14,067 nt of DNA from Deltaproteobacteria bacterium (GTDB lineage: Bacteria > Desulfobacterota_C > Deferrisomatia > Deferrisomatales > JACRMM01): positions 1 through 14,067 of the forward strand of contig JACRCS010000633.1 in the NCBI GenBank assembly GCA_016218905.1, given 5' to 3'. Below the pieces are notes generated by a model. That model saw nothing but the letters and a program-made list of their open reading frames with translations, ran no database searches and had not been told where the DNA came from. Position 1 is the stretch's first letter; each line of letters opens with the position of its first letter. Both the position numbers and the translations under genes were made by a program. Below, piece by piece: positions 7,164 through 14,034 of this stretch.

Positions 7164-8381
7164 ATGCGTGACGTGGCGGTTGTCGGAGTAGGGATGACGA
7201 AGTTCGGGAAATTCCTGGAGCGCTCGAACAAAGACCTCGTGCGGGAGGCCGTGGAGGACGCTCTGGCTGACGCGGGCATCAAAGGGAACGAGCTGGAAGC
7301 CGCGTACGTAGGCAACTCCATGGCAGGCATCCTGACCGGTCAGGAAGCGATCCGGGGTCAGGTGACCCTTGCACCGCTGGGAATCGACACGATCCCGATC
7401 GTCAACGTGGAGAACGCCTGCGCGAGATCCTCCACCGCTATTCACCTCGCTTGGCTCGCCGTCGCCTCCGGCCAGTACGACTGCGTCCTGGCCGTGGGCT
7501 TCGAGAAGCTGTTCCACGCGGACAAAGCCATGTCGTTCAAGGCCCTGAGCGCCGCGATGGATGTGGAGTCCGGGATCGACTTCCTCACCGACTTCTCCGC
7601 GCGCTGCGGCAACGATCCGATGATTGGAGAAGGCGCGGGGATCAATCGAAGTATCTTCATGGACATGTACTCCTACTACGCGCGCGCCTACATGAAGGAG
7701 TGCGGCCTCACCCAGGAACACTTCGCGAAGATCGCGGTGAAGAGCCACAAGATCGCCGCGCTGAATCCCCGCTCCCAGTACCGCCGGGAGGTCACGCTCG
7801 GAGAGGTCTTGGCCTCGGGAGACGTGGTCTTCCCGCTCACACGGATGATGTGCGCTCCCATGGGGGACGGGGCCGCCGCAGCCGTGCTGTGCTCGAAACC
7901 CGTCGCCGCCCGACTCACCACGAGTCCCATCTGGGTGGCAGGCTCCACGCTGGGCAGCGGTTCCCTCCGGGGTGACGGCGACTTCGTCACGGCCGCGATC
8001 GCGCCGAAGGCCTACGCCGCGGCAGGCATCGGACCCGGTGAGATCGATGTCGTGGAGGTTCACGACACGACCTCTCCCGCCGAGATCGTCTTCCTCATTC
8101 AACTCGGCCTTTGCCCTCCCGGCAACGCTGCCCGGTGGATCGAAGAGGGACAGACCGGCCTGGAGGGCGCGATGCCCACCAATCCTTCGGGCGGTCTTCA
8201 GAGCAAAGGACACCCGGTGGGCGCCACCGGCACCGCCCAGATCTTCGAAATCGTCAACCAGCTCAAAGGGCGATCGGGTCCACGGCAGGTGAAGGACCCG
8301 AAGGTCGGCATGACCCAGAACGGAGGCGGAGTTCTAGGCCCCGGCGCCGCCGCCATGGCGATCCATATCTTCAAGCGCTGA
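7164..8381 (+). CDS. SCP2/lipid-transfer-type thiolase family protein
   Basis: 405 residues from the ATG at 7164. The frame stays open far upstream, but this start has GGAGAGGAG four bases before it and begins with the family's N-terminus, MRDVAVVGVGMTKFG. Nucleophile Cys86 lies in NVENACARSSTAIHLA, matching the SCP-x thiolase Cys loop. His300 is in 'VEVHDTTSPAE', and His350 in 'SKGHPVGATG' is the conserved GHPxGATG histidine. The HDCF motif of many SCP2 thiolases reads HDTT here, so the second cysteine is missing from that place, and the C-terminal GGG loop also lacks one. The expected reaction is thiolytic (or retro-Claisen) cleavage of a 3-ketoacyl-CoA, often a bulky or branched substrate such as a steroid side chain. 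No DUF35 partner gene, common beside Ltp-type aldolases, is adjacent; this and Cys86 favour a thiolase over an aldolase. First gene of the plus-strand operon. Confidence 0.9.
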   Translation: MRDVAVVGVGMTKFGKFLERSNKDLVREAVEDALADAGIKGNELEAAYVGNSMAGILTGQEAIRGQVTLAPLGIDTIPIVNVENACARSSTAIHLAWLAVASGQYDCVLAVGFEKLFHADKAMSFKALSAAMDVESGIDFLTDFSARCGNDPMIGEGAGINRSIFMDMYSYYARAYMKECGLTQEHFAKIAVKSHKIAALNPRSQYRREVTLGEVLASGDVVFPLTRMMCAPMGDGAAAAVLCSKPVAARLTTSPIWVAGSTLGSGSLRGDGDFVTAAIAPKAYAAAGIGPGEIDVVEVHDTTSPAEIVFLIQLGLCPPGNAARWIEEGQTGLEGAMPTNPSGGLQSKGHPVGATGTAQIFEIVNQLKGRSGPRQVKDPKVGMTQNGGGVLGPGAAAMAIHIFKR

Positions 8382-8426
8382 CGCCAGAATCTTTGTACCG
8401 GGGACTTCGTCCCAAGGAGATACGAC

Positions 8427-9671
8427 ATGGACTTCTTCGACCTGAACCTCAACCTCACTACGGAAGACCAGGCACTCAAGGCCAACGCCAACAAGTTCGC
8501 GCGTGAAGTGATGAGGCCCATCGCAAAGCAGCTCGACACCATGCAGCCGGACAAGGTGATCGCCGCGGACTCGCCCTACTGGGACTTCCTGCGCAAGGCA
8601 TACGAGTTGGGCTATCACAAGCTGCCGTTCCCGGAGACGGTGGGCGGTCTCGGACTGAGCCCGTTTCAGATGGCCCTCGTGATGGAAGAGCTTGCCTGGG
8701 GGAGCTTCGGCCTGACTCTAGCGCTCAATACGAGCCTCGATGCTGCAGTGGCCATGGGAGGCACCCAGAAGCACATCGAGGAGTTCACGCTGGCCTACAC
8801 CCACTGCACCGACGCCAGCGTCATCGGCACGTGGGCGATCACCGAGCCCGATCACGGTTCGGATACCGTCATGCCGGGATGTCCGAGTTTTCGGGACCCG
8901 AACATCAAGGCCCAATGCCGTGCGCGGCTCGAGGGCGACGAGTACGTGATCAACGGGCAGAAGGCTGCCTGGGTGTCCCACGGGACGCTCGCCAAGTCGA
9001 TTCTCCTCATGTGCCAGGTGGACCCTTCCAAGGGGCACGCGGGGAGTGGGATCTTCGTCTTCTCGTTGGACCGGCCCGGAGTATCCAAAGGAAAGCCGTG
9101 GAACAAGCTGGGAACCCGGGACTACAACCAGGGTGAGATCTTCTTCGACGACGTTCGCGTCCCCAACGAGGCCCTCATCGTCGGCCCAGAGCAGTACGAG
9201 GCCGCACTCGAGGCTCACCTCTCCTTGACGACTCCCATGGTGGGCGTATGGGCCACGGGACTGGCCCGGGCGGCCTTCGACGAGGCACTGGCGTACGCGC
9301 GGCAGCGCACCCAGGGCGGGAAGCTCCTGGTCGAACACGCGAACGTTCAGCAGAAGCTCTTCGACATGTTTCGGAAGGTGGAGGCCAGCCGGCAGCTCTG
9401 TCGTGCCGCGTTCATCTACAACTGGAGCAACCCGCCCGAGAAGCGCGCCATCGAGTATGGGATGGCTGCGAAGACCTTCGGCACCCAGACCTCCCTCGAC
9501 GTGACCAGCGACGCGATTCAGATCCTGGGCGGCAACGGGCTCTCCAAGGAGTACATCGTGGAGAAGCTCTTCCGCGACGCCCGTATGACCATGATCTGCG
9601 ACGGCTCCAACGACAGTCTGTCGATCGCGGGTGGCCACAAGTTGGCCCAGCTCTACCCCCGCGTCCGATGA
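8427..9671 (+). CDS. Acyl-CoA dehydrogenase family flavoprotein
   Basis: 414 residues, standard ACAD size. AAGGAGA ends six bases before the ATG, 45 bp after the thiolase stop. N-terminal helical domain about 1-130; the FAD/substrate segment 'WAITEPDHGSD' (136-146) starts the beta domain, followed by 'EYVINGQKAAWVS' (172-184). 'LGTRDYNQGEIFFDDVRVP' (228-246) is the usual beta-domain end, and the C-terminal four-helix bundle includes 'QILGGNGLSKEYIVEKLFRDAR' at 365-386. It should oxidise an acyl-CoA to the 2-enoyl-CoA and pass electrons to ETF. Where medium-chain enzymes have the catalytic Glu in 'YEGTS', this protein reads 'ICDGSND', with Asp392 in that place. Either Asp acts as base, or a base sits elsewhere, as in the isovaleryl- and long-chain subfamilies. 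The substrate cannot be deduced; together with the thiolase and ligase it fits degradation of an unusual, possibly cyclic or branched acid. Confidence 0.93.
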   Translation: MDFFDLNLNLTTEDQALKANANKFAREVMRPIAKQLDTMQPDKVIAADSPYWDFLRKAYELGYHKLPFPETVGGLGLSPFQMALVMEELAWGSFGLTLALNTSLDAAVAMGGTQKHIEEFTLAYTHCTDASVIGTWAITEPDHGSDTVMPGCPSFRDPNIKAQCRARLEGDEYVINGQKAAWVSHGTLAKSILLMCQVDPSKGHAGSGIFVFSLDRPGVSKGKPWNKLGTRDYNQGEIFFDDVRVPNEALIVGPEQYEAALEAHLSLTTPMVGVWATGLARAAFDEALAYARQRTQGGKLLVEHANVQQKLFDMFRKVEASRQLCRAAFIYNWSNPPEKRAIEYGMAAKTFGTQTSLDVTSDAIQILGGNGLSKEYIVEKLFRDARMTMICDGSNDSLSIAGGHKLAQLYPRVR

Positions 9672-9692
9672 AGGCCATCGGGGACGTGTGCT

Positions 9693-9707
9693 CCGCCCGC
9701 GGGGCGG
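9693..9707 (+). other. Small GC-rich hairpin between the dehydrogenase and ligase genes
   Basis: CCGCCC-GCG-GGGCGG forms a 6-bp all-GC stem with a 3-nt loop in the 74-bp gap between stop and start. There is no T-run after it, so it is unlikely to terminate transcription. It could protect or separate the mRNA segments, or simply reflect base composition. Confidence 0.25.
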
Positions 9708-9745
9708 GTGCCCGTCGAGCCCTCCCGAAAACGAAAGGACCGATC

Positions 9746-11122
9746 GTGGCGGACATGCTCGAGCGGCACAAGTACTTCAACTCGGACATTGAGCCCTTCC
9801 TGAACACCCCGCAGATGCGGGAAGTCCAGTGGGAGAAGCTCAAGCGGGCGATCCGGTACGCCTACGAGAACGTACCCTTCGACCGGCAGCGCATGGAGGA
9901 GGCAGGCGTTCGGCCGGAGCAGATCCGGTCCCTCGACGAGTACGCCCGGGCCTTGCCACCGGTGCCCCAGGCAGACTTCCGGAACGTCTTCGAACAGTTC
10001 GACCTGGATATGGAGAAGTCCCTCCTCCACCTCTTCGGTCGGGACCGAATGGACGACCTGCACTTCCTCTCGACCACGTCGGGGACGACGGGCATGCCTA
10101 CCCCCTACCCCTTTTTCCACCGGACCCAGGAGCTCGCGTGCGAGCTCTTCGGCCGCGTGGGCTGGCGTGCAGGGTTCCACGAGGGCACGCGGCTGGCGCT
10201 CTGCTTCGGGCTGAGCATGCACGTTGCCGGCATCCCGCAGGTCTTCTGGTTCCAACGGCTCCGCGGAGTGACCGTCCTCCCCATCGGGGCCGAGGCCGGC
10301 ACTGAGCGTATCCTGAATCTCCTGAAGCTCTTCCAGGCCAACGCCATCACGTGCACGCCGTCTCTCGCCAGCTACCTCGTCGAGAAGGCCCCGGAGATCC
10401 TCGGACACCCGGTGGGCGACCTCGGGATTCGGACCCTGCTGCTCGGCGCCGAGCCGGGCGCCGGCATCCCCGAGTTCCGCGGCCGGCTCGAGGCAGCGTA
10501 CGGGGCGACGGTCCTCGACGTGGGCGCAGGCTACGGCGTCTCCTGCGAGCACCCGGAGTACCAGGGGATGCACTGGGTCGCGGACGACCATTGCCTCTAT
10601 GAACTCGTGCACCCAGACACCTTCGAACCCGTCCCCCTGGAGCACGGGGCAAGGGGCCTCGCGTGCTTTACGCCGCTCGCGCCGGAGTCAGGCCTCTTCT
10701 TCCACCACCTCCGGGTCACGATGAACGACATCCATCAGGTCTTCACGGAGCCCTGCCCCTGCGGGCGGAGCGGTTTTCGCTACAAGATCGTGGGCCGCGG
10801 CGACGACATGCTGAAGGTCAAGGGGGTGCCGGTCTACCCGGCGGCGATCCAGGGCGTGGTCAACAGTTTCGTCCCGCGGGTCACCGGCGCCTTCCGCATT
10901 GTCCTCACCGAGAAACCCCCGCTCGTCGTGCCGCCTCTGAAGCTCACGATCGAACGGGGGGAGGAGACGCCGGTCTCGGACCTGCCGGCCCTCGAGAAGG
11001 AGATCCTGGAGAAGATGCACGCGGCCGTGAAGATTCGGCCGGCGATCACCTGGCTCGAGCCCAACTCCCTCGAGAGAGCCACGAAGAAGACCCAGCTCCT
11101 GGAGAAGCGTTACGACCACTGA
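9746..11122 (+). CDS. Phenylacetate-CoA ligase-like (PaaK family) adenylate-forming enzyme
   Basis: 458 residues if translation starts at the GTG at 9746, chosen because AAAGGA ends six bases before it. An ATG at 9755 is three codons later but too far from that site, and an ATG at 9668 overlaps the dehydrogenase stop (ATGA) and would add 26 unconserved residues. PaaK-family features in order: 'LKRAIRYAYENVPFDRQRMEEAGV' (32-55); the AMP-binding P-loop TTSGTTGMP (110-118); 'LLLGAEPGAGIP' (231-242); a Cys pair in 'PCPCGRSG' (336-343); 'GRGDDMLKVKGVPVYP' (350-365) leading to the C-terminal lid; and 'ERATKKTQLLEKR' near the end. It should activate a carboxylic acid with ATP and CoA through an acyl-AMP. 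PaaK relatives act on aryl and other acids, so I would not name phenylacetate as the substrate. It would supply the CoA ester used by the neighbouring dehydrogenase and thiolase. Confidence 0.88.
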   Translation: MADMLERHKYFNSDIEPFLNTPQMREVQWEKLKRAIRYAYENVPFDRQRMEEAGVRPEQIRSLDEYARALPPVPQADFRNVFEQFDLDMEKSLLHLFGRDRMDDLHFLSTTSGTTGMPTPYPFFHRTQELACELFGRVGWRAGFHEGTRLALCFGLSMHVAGIPQVFWFQRLRGVTVLPIGAEAGTERILNLLKLFQANAITCTPSLASYLVEKAPEILGHPVGDLGIRTLLLGAEPGAGIPEFRGRLEAAYGATVLDVGAGYGVSCEHPEYQGMHWVADDHCLYELVHPDTFEPVPLEHGARGLACFTPLAPESGLFFHHLRVTMNDIHQVFTEPCPCGRSGFRYKIVGRGDDMLKVKGVPVYPAAIQGVVNSFVPRVTGAFRIVLTEKPPLVVPPLKLTIERGEETPVSDLPALEKEILEKMHAAVKIRPAITWLEPNSLERATKKTQLLEKRYDH

Positions 11123-11178
11123 GGCGTTTCCCCCCGGACGCCCGCAGCACCGACGGCCAGACCGTCGTGAGGGTCACC

Positions 11179-12189
11179 ATGGGAGAATTCGATAAACGGT
11201 CGGCCGCGCCGACGAGCTTCGAAGAGGTCCGGCCGATGGTCCGCCCCACCGGCGTGCAGAACGGGATAGTCGAAGCGGACCCGGAGAAGTGCACCGGTTG
11301 CGGGGTCTGCCTCCAGAACTGCCCGTTCCGGTGCCTGGAGTTGGACGCGAACGACAATCCCACCATGAAGCACGATTGCATCTGCTTCTCGTGCGCCAAC
11401 TGCACGGTGGCGTGCCCGGAGCAGGCCCTCTCGCTCGTAAGGGCGTTCCGAGTGAGCGGCGGCTTCTTCGATACGGACTTTCCGCCGGTCAAGATGCCCC
11501 GCGAGCCCCTGGACGCCTTCGGCAAGCCTGCCTCCTGGACGGAAGTCGAACGCCTCATCCTAGAGCGGCGGAGTGTCCGCAATTTTGCGAAGACCCCCAT
11601 CCCCGAGCCTCTCCTCCGCCGCGTCCTGGAGGCCGGCCGCTTCGCGCCGAGCGGAGGCAACCACCAGCCGTGGAAGTTCACCGTGGTAACGGACCCGGAG
11701 TTCCTCCAGGTACTCGAGACCGCGGTCCAGGCGGTCTGGGAGGGCATGCACGCCGCCTTCGCGGACGACGCGGCGGTGATGAACCTCGTTGGCCAGGTGC
11801 CGACCGGCGTCTTCGATCCCCGCGTGCAGTATGGCATCGGCTGCATCGCACGGAAGGACCTTCCCGTCTTCTTCAAGGCACCGGCCGTGATCTTCCTTGC
11901 CTGCAATCAGAAAATGGCGATTCCCGAGATGGAGGCCGGCATCTGCGGCGAGAACATGAACCTTGCGGCCATGGCCCTCGGACTCGGCTGTGCCTGGAGC
12001 AACTTCGGTGCCGGAGTGAACTTCATACCCGAGCTGAAGGCGAAGCTCGGGTTCGGAGAGGACTGGACCGTCGAGACGAGCCTCTGCCTGGGTTACCCGA
12101 AGTTCAAGCAGCAGGGGATGGTGCCGCGGCACTACCGGCCGGTGATGTGGTTCCGGGCGGGATCGCAGGGGCCCGAAACGGAAGAATAG
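11179..12189 (+). CDS. Ferredoxin-nitroreductase fusion protein (2x[4Fe-4S] + FMN oxidoreductase)
   Basis: 336 residues from the ATG at 11179, with GAGGG about six bases upstream; an in-frame GTG four codons earlier is less well placed. Residues 38-48 (C38, C41, C44, C48-Pro) and 69-79 (C69, C72, C75, C79-Pro) form two CxxCxxCxxxCP motifs, so two [4Fe-4S] clusters. From about 120 on lies a nitroreductase-family FMN domain: 'ILERRSVRNF' (127-136), 'APSGGNHQPWKF' (156-167), and a late 'CGENMNLAAMALGLGCAW' stretch that packs on the flavin. The protein lacks export signals, so it is cytoplasmic. It would move electrons between iron-sulfur clusters and FMN, probably to reduce or oxidise a pathway intermediate. 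Its place between a CoA ligase and a transporter links it to the catabolic operon. Fused ferredoxin-nitroreductases are known, but their substrates are mostly unassigned; I do not name one here. Confidence 0.88.
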   Translation: MGEFDKRSAAPTSFEEVRPMVRPTGVQNGIVEADPEKCTGCGVCLQNCPFRCLELDANDNPTMKHDCICFSCANCTVACPEQALSLVRAFRVSGGFFDTDFPPVKMPREPLDAFGKPASWTEVERLILERRSVRNFAKTPIPEPLLRRVLEAGRFAPSGGNHQPWKFTVVTDPEFLQVLETAVQAVWEGMHAAFADDAAVMNLVGQVPTGVFDPRVQYGIGCIARKDLPVFFKAPAVIFLACNQKMAIPEMEAGICGENMNLAAMALGLGCAWSNFGAGVNFIPELKAKLGFGEDWTVETSLCLGYPKFKQQGMVPRHYRPVMWFRAGSQGPETEE

Positions 12190-12299
12190 TCGAGCCTGGG
12201 AGCGTCCCCGCCTGCCTTGGAGGGAAGCGCCTTGCGCATGCATGAAAGCCGTCTGAGCCCGGGCACGTCCACCCGTTCGGTTGGAAAGGAAGGGCGCGC

Positions 12300-13565
12300 A
12301 TGAAAGTGAGCTACATTGGCAAGCTCTCGCTGGTCCTGGGCCTCACCTGGGGACTCGGGGGTCTCGACCGACTCATGGTGGCGTTCGCCGCGCCGGGGTA
12401 CATGCCGGCCCTCGGCCTCGACTTCACCCAACTGGGGCTGATCGCCGCGGCCAATGCCTTCGGCGTGGCGATCGGCGCCTGGACCGTAGGTCCCCTCTCC
12501 GAGTTCTACGGCCGCCGCTTGGGAGCGGTCTGGGGCAATCTCGCTGAGCACGTCTTCAGCGCGCTGAGCGGACTCGTCGGGTCGTTCTTCGCGATGTTCG
12601 GGGTCAGGGGCCTGATGGGGACCTGCGTCGGCGCGCTCTACGGCCCGAGCTACGCGGCCATCTCGGAGGAGGCACCTCCCGAGCGCAGGGGGCATTACGT
12701 GGGGTTCGCCCAGTCCTTCTGGCCCCTGATCGGGATGGGCTTCGGCCCGGTCCTCGCCGGCTACCTCATGACCTACGTCGGTTGGAGATGGTCGTTCTTC
12801 GTCGTGGCGGTCCCCGGCGTCTGTCTCACGCTCTGGCTCGCGCGCTTCATGCGGGAGCCTCCCTCCACGGCCGAGAACATCCGCCGGCGCAGGCAGACCG
12901 GAGCGAGCAGGCTCGTGCACGAGGGCCGGGAGGTCCACTTCTGGGACGTATTGAAGTATCGGAACATCCTCCTGACGAGCCTTCTCAGCATCGGGAGCAT
13001 GGCCTATCTCTACGTCCTCTTCACTTTCGTGCCGGTCTTCTTCGGAAAGGTCCACGGGCTGAACGCCGTCGAGACCGGATGGGTCATGTGCGGCGGGGGG
13101 TTTCTGGTCTGGGCCGGACAGAACCTGATGCCGCGCGTCTCCGACCGGATCGGCCGCAAGCCTGCCCTCGCGATCCTCTACGCGTCGGCCGCCGTGGGAG
13201 GCGCCCTCTTCGCAACCGCCCCGACCCACGCGAGCTTCGTCCGGCTGGCCCTCTACTTCACCCTCTTCTGCGCGGGGCTGGCGAGCTATCCCATCTTCCT
13301 CGGCCTCGTCCCCACGGAGAGCGTCCCCTTCACCATCGCGGCGACGGCCGTGGCCCTGCCCCAGGGCCTCGGCGAGGTCATCGGCGCCACGGTGTTTCCC
13401 GCCGTCGGCGGCCGGATCGCCGACGTCTACGGTCTGCCCTACACGATGTGGATGGTGGTCGCCGCGTGCACGTTCTGCCTGGTCGCCACTGTCTTCCTGA
13501 AAGAGACCGCCCCCGTCGTGCTGGCGGCCCGGGCGCGCAGCGGAGGAGCTCGACCGGTGAGCTGA
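12300..13565 (+). CDS. MFS transporter, organic-anion symporter type
   Basis: 421 residues with about 12 hydrophobic segments. 'GLDRLMVAFAAPGYMPALGLDFTQLG' (21-46) gives the first helix and loop pattern of organic-anion symporters. Motif A is GPLSEFYGRR at 64-73 between helices 2 and 3; its second-half counterpart is SDRIGRK at 281-287. A charged central loop spans about 183-220 (FMREPPSTAENIRRRR onward). The ACS and AAHS families of aromatic and sugar-acid/proton symporters are the closest match by pattern. AAGGAAGG lies about seven bases before the ATG. It is the last gene of the plus-strand run, 110 bp after the nitroreductase stop. It probably imports the acid that the ligase activates, across the inner membrane, while DUF1302 may serve the outer one. 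Substrate unknown. Confidence 0.9.
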   Translation: MKVSYIGKLSLVLGLTWGLGGLDRLMVAFAAPGYMPALGLDFTQLGLIAAANAFGVAIGAWTVGPLSEFYGRRLGAVWGNLAEHVFSALSGLVGSFFAMFGVRGLMGTCVGALYGPSYAAISEEAPPERRGHYVGFAQSFWPLIGMGFGPVLAGYLMTYVGWRWSFFVVAVPGVCLTLWLARFMREPPSTAENIRRRRQTGASRLVHEGREVHFWDVLKYRNILLTSLLSIGSMAYLYVLFTFVPVFFGKVHGLNAVETGWVMCGGGFLVWAGQNLMPRVSDRIGRKPALAILYASAAVGGALFATAPTHASFVRLALYFTLFCAGLASYPIFLGLVPTESVPFTIAATAVALPQGLGEVIGATVFPAVGGRIADVYGLPYTMWMVVAACTFCLVATVFLKETAPVVLAARARSGGARPVS

Positions 13566-13625
13566 GGTCGGTATCCAGTATTTCTGGGGCTGCAACCCCG
13601 TTCCCGTATTGCGAGACCGCCCCCC

Positions 13626-13708
13626 GGGGGGCACCGGGGGACACTCTATGTCCTTTCCGTCAAGGGAAGAAAATTCGGGGGGCACCGGGGGACGGGGCAC
13701 CGGGGGAC
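13626..13708. repeat. Three direct copies of a G-rich 15-17 bp repeat
   Basis: GGGGCACCGGGGGAC occurs three times: within 13626-13642 and 13677-13693 (both with two extra leading G) and at 13694-13708. The last two are adjacent, and the third runs straight into the first REP-like unit, sharing its GGGGAC. Between copies one and two lies 'ACTCTATGTCC', which with the flanking GGGAC may form another small dyad. The sharing of sequence with the REP-like unit suggests these are ends of related short mobile repeats. Confidence 0.65.
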
Positions 13709-13789
13709 GTAACTGAAATGCCGCTTTTCTCGCTTCGGCCGAGGCGAATTGCAGTATTTCAGTTACGTCCCCTCGTCCCCTTTCGCCCC
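13703..13789. repeat. REP/MITE-like palindromic unit, copy 1
   Basis: A 70-bp unit (13703-13772) begins GGGGACGTAACTGAAAT and ends ATTTCAGTTACGTCCCC, a perfect 17-bp terminal inverted repeat. The interior has another dyad around CTTCGGCCGAGG. It matches copy 2 at 69 of 70 positions. The following tail CGTCCCCTTTCGCCCC (13774-13789) is also shared; copy 1 has an 8-bp tandem duplication (CGTCCCCT) at the join. No coding capacity. Such units are usually mobilised in trans by a REP-associated tyrosine transposase, and a fragment resembling one lies at the window end. Confidence 0.8.
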
Positions 13790-13791
13790 CA

Positions 13792-13953
13792 GGCGTCCAG
13801 CCACACGTAGCGGTATGGGCCGCTGTCGAGAGGACGGTTTCGGAAAGCGTCCACCTGGGCGTCGAGGCTCCGGGCCATCTCCGAAACCTGCGACTTGGAG
13901 ATCCCCTCGATTCCGAGCGTCTGGACCACCTGCTCGACCTTTCGGGGCCTCAC
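13792..13953 (-). pseudogene. IS256-family (Mutator-type) transposase remnant
   Basis: About 54 codons on the minus strand match the IS256 transposase region just before and at the first catalytic Asp: 'KVEQVVQTLGIEGISKSQVS', then 'ARSLDAQVDAFRNRPL', then 'YRYVWLDA'. The Asp in WLDA is the first residue of the DDE triad. After WLDA the homology stops, and the frame runs through non-transposase codons into the REP-like repeat and a TGA. A full IS256 transposase is about 400 residues, so more than 85% is gone, including the other two catalytic residues. Both ends abut the two copies of the 70-bp repeat (5' side 13956, 3' side 13789). It is a non-functional relic. Confidence 0.85.
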
Positions 13954-13955
13954 AG

Positions 13956-14034
13956 GGGGACGTAACTGAAATGCCGCTTTTCTCGCTTCGGCCGAGGCGA
14001 ATTGCAGTATTTCATTTACGTCCCCTTTCGCCCC
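13956..14034. repeat. REP/MITE-like palindromic unit, copy 2
   Basis: The 70-bp unit at 13956-14025 is identical to copy 1 except for one G-to-T change in its right arm (ATTTCATTTACG instead of ATTTCAGTTACG), which breaks the perfect terminal dyad. The shared tail continues to 14034. The two copies are direct repeats 253 bp apart with the IS256 relic between them. The single difference implies that the duplication is recent relative to decay of the transposase. Confidence 0.8.

Noticed and set aside
7059..8213. 384-codon minus-strand open frame opposite the thiolase gene
   Set aside because: No family features; fully explained as the antisense of a GC-rich thiolase gene.
9668..9745. Earlier ligase start overlapping the dehydrogenase stop (ATGA)
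   Set aside because: The added 26 residues are Arg/Ala/Gly-rich and unlike the family N-terminus, while the GTG at 9746 has a well-spaced AAAGGA; translational coupling remains possible.
13586..13599. GGGG-CTGCAA-CCCC hairpin as the MFS operon terminator
   Set aside because: Only a 4-bp stem and no T-tract; too weak to call.
12132..13700. 522-codon minus-strand open frame opposite the MFS gene
   Set aside because: Low-complexity Arg/Gly/Glu/Asp/His composition typical of a shadow frame; the plus strand encodes a clear membrane transporter.
13825..13840. Apparent fourth copy of the operator motif (GTCGAGAGGACGG)
   Set aside because: It lies in the IS256 transposase remnant, encodes its conserved 'NRPLDSG' residues, and lacks the left CCGT half-site.
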